From: Clostridia bacterium
Lineage (GTDB): Bacteria; Bacillota; Clostridia; Oscillospirales; CAG-272
DNA length: 62,951 nucleotides
Direction of reading: 5' to 3'
Assembly (NCBI GenBank): GCA_017398595.1
Contig: JAFQFR010000030.1
Location: 1-62,951 of the forward strand
Made by a program: the position numbers and the translations under genes. Below are positions 61,501 to 62,951 of the stretch, one piece after another. Below the pieces are notes generated by a model, which saw nothing but the letters and a program-made list of their open reading frames with translations, ran no database searches and had not been told where the DNA came from. Positions within the stretch are counted from its first letter, which is position 1, and every line of letters begins with the position of its first letter.

Positions 61501-62209
61501 AGCCGGACTCTTCAAGAAGAGTGGTTCTCTCGATAACGATCTTAGCCTCGTCGTCGCCCTTAGATGCGTTGAGGATCATCTCAAGAGCACCGGTCTCAGA
61601 GGGGTAAACGATGTTGCCGGTCAGAAGGTCGGTGTATGCTACTTCAGTCTGCAGCATATCCCAGATGATCTGAGCGGTCTCGCCACGGGTGAGGGTGTCC
61701 TTGAAGTTAACGGTTACGTCGATGTTGTCGGTCAGACCCAGCTTCTGAGCTGCGATGGTGTAACCCGAGGGATATACCATGTCTTCGGTCTCATAGCCGA
61801 GTGCGCGAACTGCCATAACGAGCATATCCTGGTAGGTGATCGCGTCAGCGTAGCCATATACGCCGTTGCCGCGGCCAACGATCAGGTTGATGCCGTAAGC
61901 ATAGTCGATTGCCGTGCCGTACTCAGGTACGTCGGTGAAGTAAGCGCTCTTATCTGCGTTCCAGGTGCTTGCATCGGTCTTGCCGGTGAGTGCCTGTACG
62001 AAGAACAGAGCTGCCTGCCAACGGGTAACGCCGTTGTCCAGGTTCAGATTGCCTTTCTCATCGCCCTTGAGGATCTTGAGAGCTGCGAGGTGGTGAGCTG
62101 CATCGGTGTAATCAGCATCCTTCGTCGCTGCGCCCGTCGAGATCACTGCCATGCTGAATACCATCAGCATTGCGAGAACGAGAGCAAGAAACTTTTTCAG
62201 GTTTCTCAT
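58589..62209 (-). CDS. S-layer-homology surface protein 2
   Basis: A 1206-residue exported protein. Signal peptide MRNFKKFLALVLAMLMVFSM is followed by three SLH-like modules (about 30-210: YTDAAHHLAALKILKGDEKG, TRWQAALFFVQALTGK, FTDVPEYGTAIDYAYGINLI, YADAITYQDMLVMAVRALGY), then an acidic beta-rich body. It parallels the protein at 21217-24483 along much of its length but is less GC-rich, with many AAC, GTA, ACT and GAC codons, the profile of a highly expressed gene. It is probably the main S-layer protein. AAGGAG precedes the ATG. Confidence 0.88.
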   Translation of the reverse strand: MRNLKKFLALVLAMLMVFSMAVISTGAATKDADYTDAAHHLAALKILKGDEKGNLNLDNGVTRWQAALFFVQALTGKTDASTWNADKSAYFTDVPEYGTAIDYAYGINLIVGRGNGVYGYADAITYQDMLVMAVRALGYETEDMVYPSGYTIAAQKLGLTDNIDVTVNFKDTLTRGETAQIIWDMLQTEVAYTDLLTGNIVYPSETGALEMILNASKGDDEAKIVIERTTLLEESGFADGEIVGTIVEFIEADEDENDYEEDMVLVEADVDLYIKAADLGITAETKPSTYLGLPVTLYVDCAAADFAEEYADEEATVVFADYEEYTVVENLGDAGNIKVVVKNGDPENAKTYISLGGTKFTFGKYYPVVKTWQGEDGWATDASVWPNAFASFVYDDGAYVGNEKNPYASCAGYDASALNTYGKVAYRVTDEETEDGQTIVEVLYTPYEFGQYNVLTTKDATTSKDADFATYTNGLDDQMYLFGSDKKVSDTTTSVSKANGEKAKSVTIEGEEVECCDFMFYSYNAEDNVLTVAKNCGTYAHGRLTGYSDSKETAKIGGVSYKFGFDGLYTAEDQVDYDKKMVTDYIAALEKGENNVKYLAVDGKLVYVGDPDEEESGSAGAFDFVIATTDVDVVADLLEVDADDYVDALVGTVADVTAGVYVDENGYVAIAVLDLTTGQWTLGSLKSLSISYDKDDEKFTNAVDLATYAKFAEIGQLADDVQAKYNKAAAALEGNLFALVSEKDGVYTLGAATNYGVADDVVVDAYAPFATAPATKGVVFNTTGRTNLLSIPGTEDDDGDYDSARITMGADTVVVALFADGAVGVRVGATKNDSNNIYNIGGGSDSVLLSANASLIVIDTQYTSEKISGEANRVSFDDWNTTNIGGTTNYYVVLADSSVDVDEEDDETVYTVNNVYDIRNKTVVDITSTNDIGDVVPGDILYLRSTGEIDASSAQKKNTSFFNYGDYFSDGKANGALTGQGAIQGIYFTASTRCEAKNIKTWGNKFVDGETMVIMTNASTAKVAETLTITSLTGNANTFNYFGAYSKGNNVGLDQDDYDFEAMVLATPIARYSDIAKEVETDEYYGYIKNGIDLIELSEDEIVAFVENPVDGQEYYFVTYALTTEYYESFNEPTEGVFNQFMIDHSGSKLLVPANDADDYTDSAEVYVVTSMSSYVSSTNVKLSVINLLVDDLSVLWMGKDVAFAN

Positions 62210-62290
62210 GGGAAGTTCTCCTTTTCGAATAAATTTTGGTTGCCGCCGCTGTCAAACATGAATTTGGCAGTTTTGGTTTTTCCTGTGATT

Positions 62291-62319
62291 ATAATACATC
62301 GCCGCAATTTTTTTTGCAA
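62291..62319 (-). promoter_or_regulatory. Promoter of S-layer gene 2
   Basis: On the minus strand TTGCAA (62319-62314), 17-nt spacer, TATTAT (62296-62291). A second -35-like TTGACA lies at 62332-62327. The leader is about 80 nt. Confidence 0.7.
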
Positions 62320-62410
62320 GTGCTTTTGTCAAGATGTAAGGTAATTGTAAGTTTGGACCAAAAACACTGACAGGATCATGTAAGAATGGGAAAGGTGGGG
62401 AGTGAAATCA

Positions 62411-62662
62411 TCATTGACTGTTCTTTGCGGTATTGATGGATGCAATAAGCATCTTCTTGACTTCAATACATTGTTCAAGGATCGCTTTATCGTCGCAATA
62501 GCCGCTTTCAATCAATAATTCCAACCAATATTCACTCTCGGAGCATTCCTTAAGAGCAATTTGCAGTTTTGCAATGAAATCTGCTTTTCCATGTGCATAA
62601 AACGCCTCACGAATATTCGCGCCGACGCTTGTGCCGGAACGGATCAGCTGGTTGGTCAGCAC
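62411..62662 (-). CDS. Four-helix-bundle protein, 5'-truncated
   Basis: An 83-residue product matching the C-terminal two thirds of the 23S-rRNA-intervening-sequence/avd-like four-helix-bundle family: QLIRSGTSVGANIREAFYAH, FIAKLQIALKECSESEYWLE, then a final helix. Family members are usually about 115-125 residues and begin with one more helix, which is missing. The remaining frame starts at a GTG inside repeat DNA with AAGGAG in front, so it may still be expressed, but the gene looks 5'-deleted. Confidence 0.65.
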   Translation of the reverse strand: MLTNQLIRSGTSVGANIREAFYAHGKADFIAKLQIALKECSESEYWLELLIESGYCDDKAILEQCIEVKKMLIASINTAKNSQ

Positions 62663-62664
62663 AG

Positions 62665-62800
62665 ACTCCTTCTACTTTACTTCTTCACTATTCACTATTA
62701 CCTATTACTTTCCAAAAATCCCGAATGCGATTTTCGTGAAGAGTGAAGAGTGAAAAAGTAATAAGTAAAAATCCTGAACGCTTTCGCATTCAGGATTTTT
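62665..62800. repeat. AGTGAATAGTGAA-type repeat with hairpin
   Basis: CTTCACTATTCACTATTACC opposes GTGAAGAGTGAAGAGTGAA around a CCCGAATGCGATTTTCG core, followed by AAAAATCCTGAACGC-TTTC-GCATTCAGGATTTTT (62767-62800, one G-T pair). It relates to 12806-12968 and links the truncated four-helix-bundle gene with the recombinase tail. Confidence 0.65.
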
Positions 62801-62951
62801 GGTGGAGCAAGACGCACAGCGTCCGAACACCTCTCCGCCCTCAGCAGCCGTTAAATCTGTGAGGGTTACAGTGTTATTTTCTCCGCTGTAATTGAATGTG
62901 ATCTTGATAGTTCCATCCTCAAACACGAAAACAGAGTTGACAAAGATACTG
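62705..62951 (-). CDS. Serine recombinase, C-terminal end only, with read-through tail
   Basis: The minus-strand frame enters from the right edge. SIFVNSVFVFEDGTIKITFN, then YSGENNTVTLTDLTAAEGGE and VFGRCASCSTK, match the extreme C-terminus of large serine recombinases of mobile elements. After CSTK the frame continues through the repeat hairpin and ends at 62705 with about 28 residues of repeat-derived sequence, so the natural stop has been lost or replaced. The catalytic domain lies outside the window. Confidence 0.7.
   Translation of the reverse strand, partial: SIFVNSVFVFEDGTIKITFNYSGENNTVTLTDLTAAEGGEVFGRCASCSTKNPECESVQDFYLLLFHSSLFTKIAFGIFGK

Noticed and set aside
58775..62344. A 1189-codon plus-strand open frame opposite S-layer gene 2
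   Set aside because: Same reasoning; it is the complement-frame artefact of a long, codon-biased gene.

Overview
The window comes from a Gram-positive, endospore-forming, anaerobic Firmicute, most likely an uncultured gut-type Clostridia related to Oscillospirales. The evidence is a SpoVAF-type germination protein, Rex, rubrerythrin, a DnaD and DnaC-like loader pair, LTA synthase, two large S-layer-homology (SLH) proteins, several 2[4Fe-4S] proteins and a 2-hydroxyacyl-CoA-dehydratase-type activase. Coding DNA is GC-rich, and this also creates very long empty frames opposite real genes. The exact taxon cannot be fixed from sequence alone.

Layout. 1-4.5 kb: a four-gene operon with a U32-like barrel protein and three QueG-like iron-sulfur reductases of unknown substrate. 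4.5-6.2 kb: a MuF/barnase toxin with two barstar immunity genes, then tRNA-Pro(CGG) and tRNA debris. 6.3-13.5 kb: nrdR, an RlmL/YpsC-type methyltransferase, spoVAF, DUF6514-like, Nudix, SLOG, rubrerythrin and DUF4830 genes. 13.8-24.5 kb: DUF2156 and rnhA, a GHL10 glycosidase, an SLH protein with seven Cys-pair repeats, a CbxX-type AAA+ protein and a 1088-residue S-layer protein. 24.8-32.6 kb: galU, arginine/tyrosine phosphatase, rimI, tsaD; rex-dnaD-dnaC; nadE. 32.8-34.9 kb: a tetrahydrofolate riboswitch with folT and folC. 35-40.6 kb: a dehydratase activase and its partner, then an MFS transporter. 41-47.9 kb: a complete phosphate regulon, pstS-pstC-pstA-pstB-phoU-phoB-phoR, on the minus strand. 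48-53.6 kb: LTA synthase and zur-znuA-znuC-znuB. 53.7-57.3 kb: a PpiC-type foldase with two unknown genes, a possible structured RNA, and trmB. 57.6-62.9 kb: a HigBA-type toxin-antitoxin pair, a 1206-residue S-layer paralog, a truncated four-helix-bundle gene and the C-terminal tail of a serine recombinase that runs off the window.

Many operons are tightly coupled through ATGA or TAATG overlaps. Examples are rex-dnaD-dnaC, zur-znuA-znuC, pstC-pstA, pstB-phoU-phoB-phoR, higB-higA and the U32/QueG-like pair. Regulation visible in the DNA includes a THF riboswitch, a TTTACA-N5-TTTACA direct repeat before pstS, a 7-1-7 operator at a consensus promoter before zur, a palindrome filling the spacer of the higBA promoter, and an inverted repeat just after the activase promoter.

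Almost every intergenic gap holds short dispersed repeats of several palindromic families. Some sit inside operons (pstA/pstB, pstS/pstC) or between a promoter and its gene (GHL10 gene, zur). The most unusual pattern is that both toxin modules lie between direct repeats made of a perfect intrinsic terminator. The repeat is 34 bp around barnase/barstar and 45 bp around higBA, which suggests toxin cassettes enter or move by recombination at duplicated terminators.
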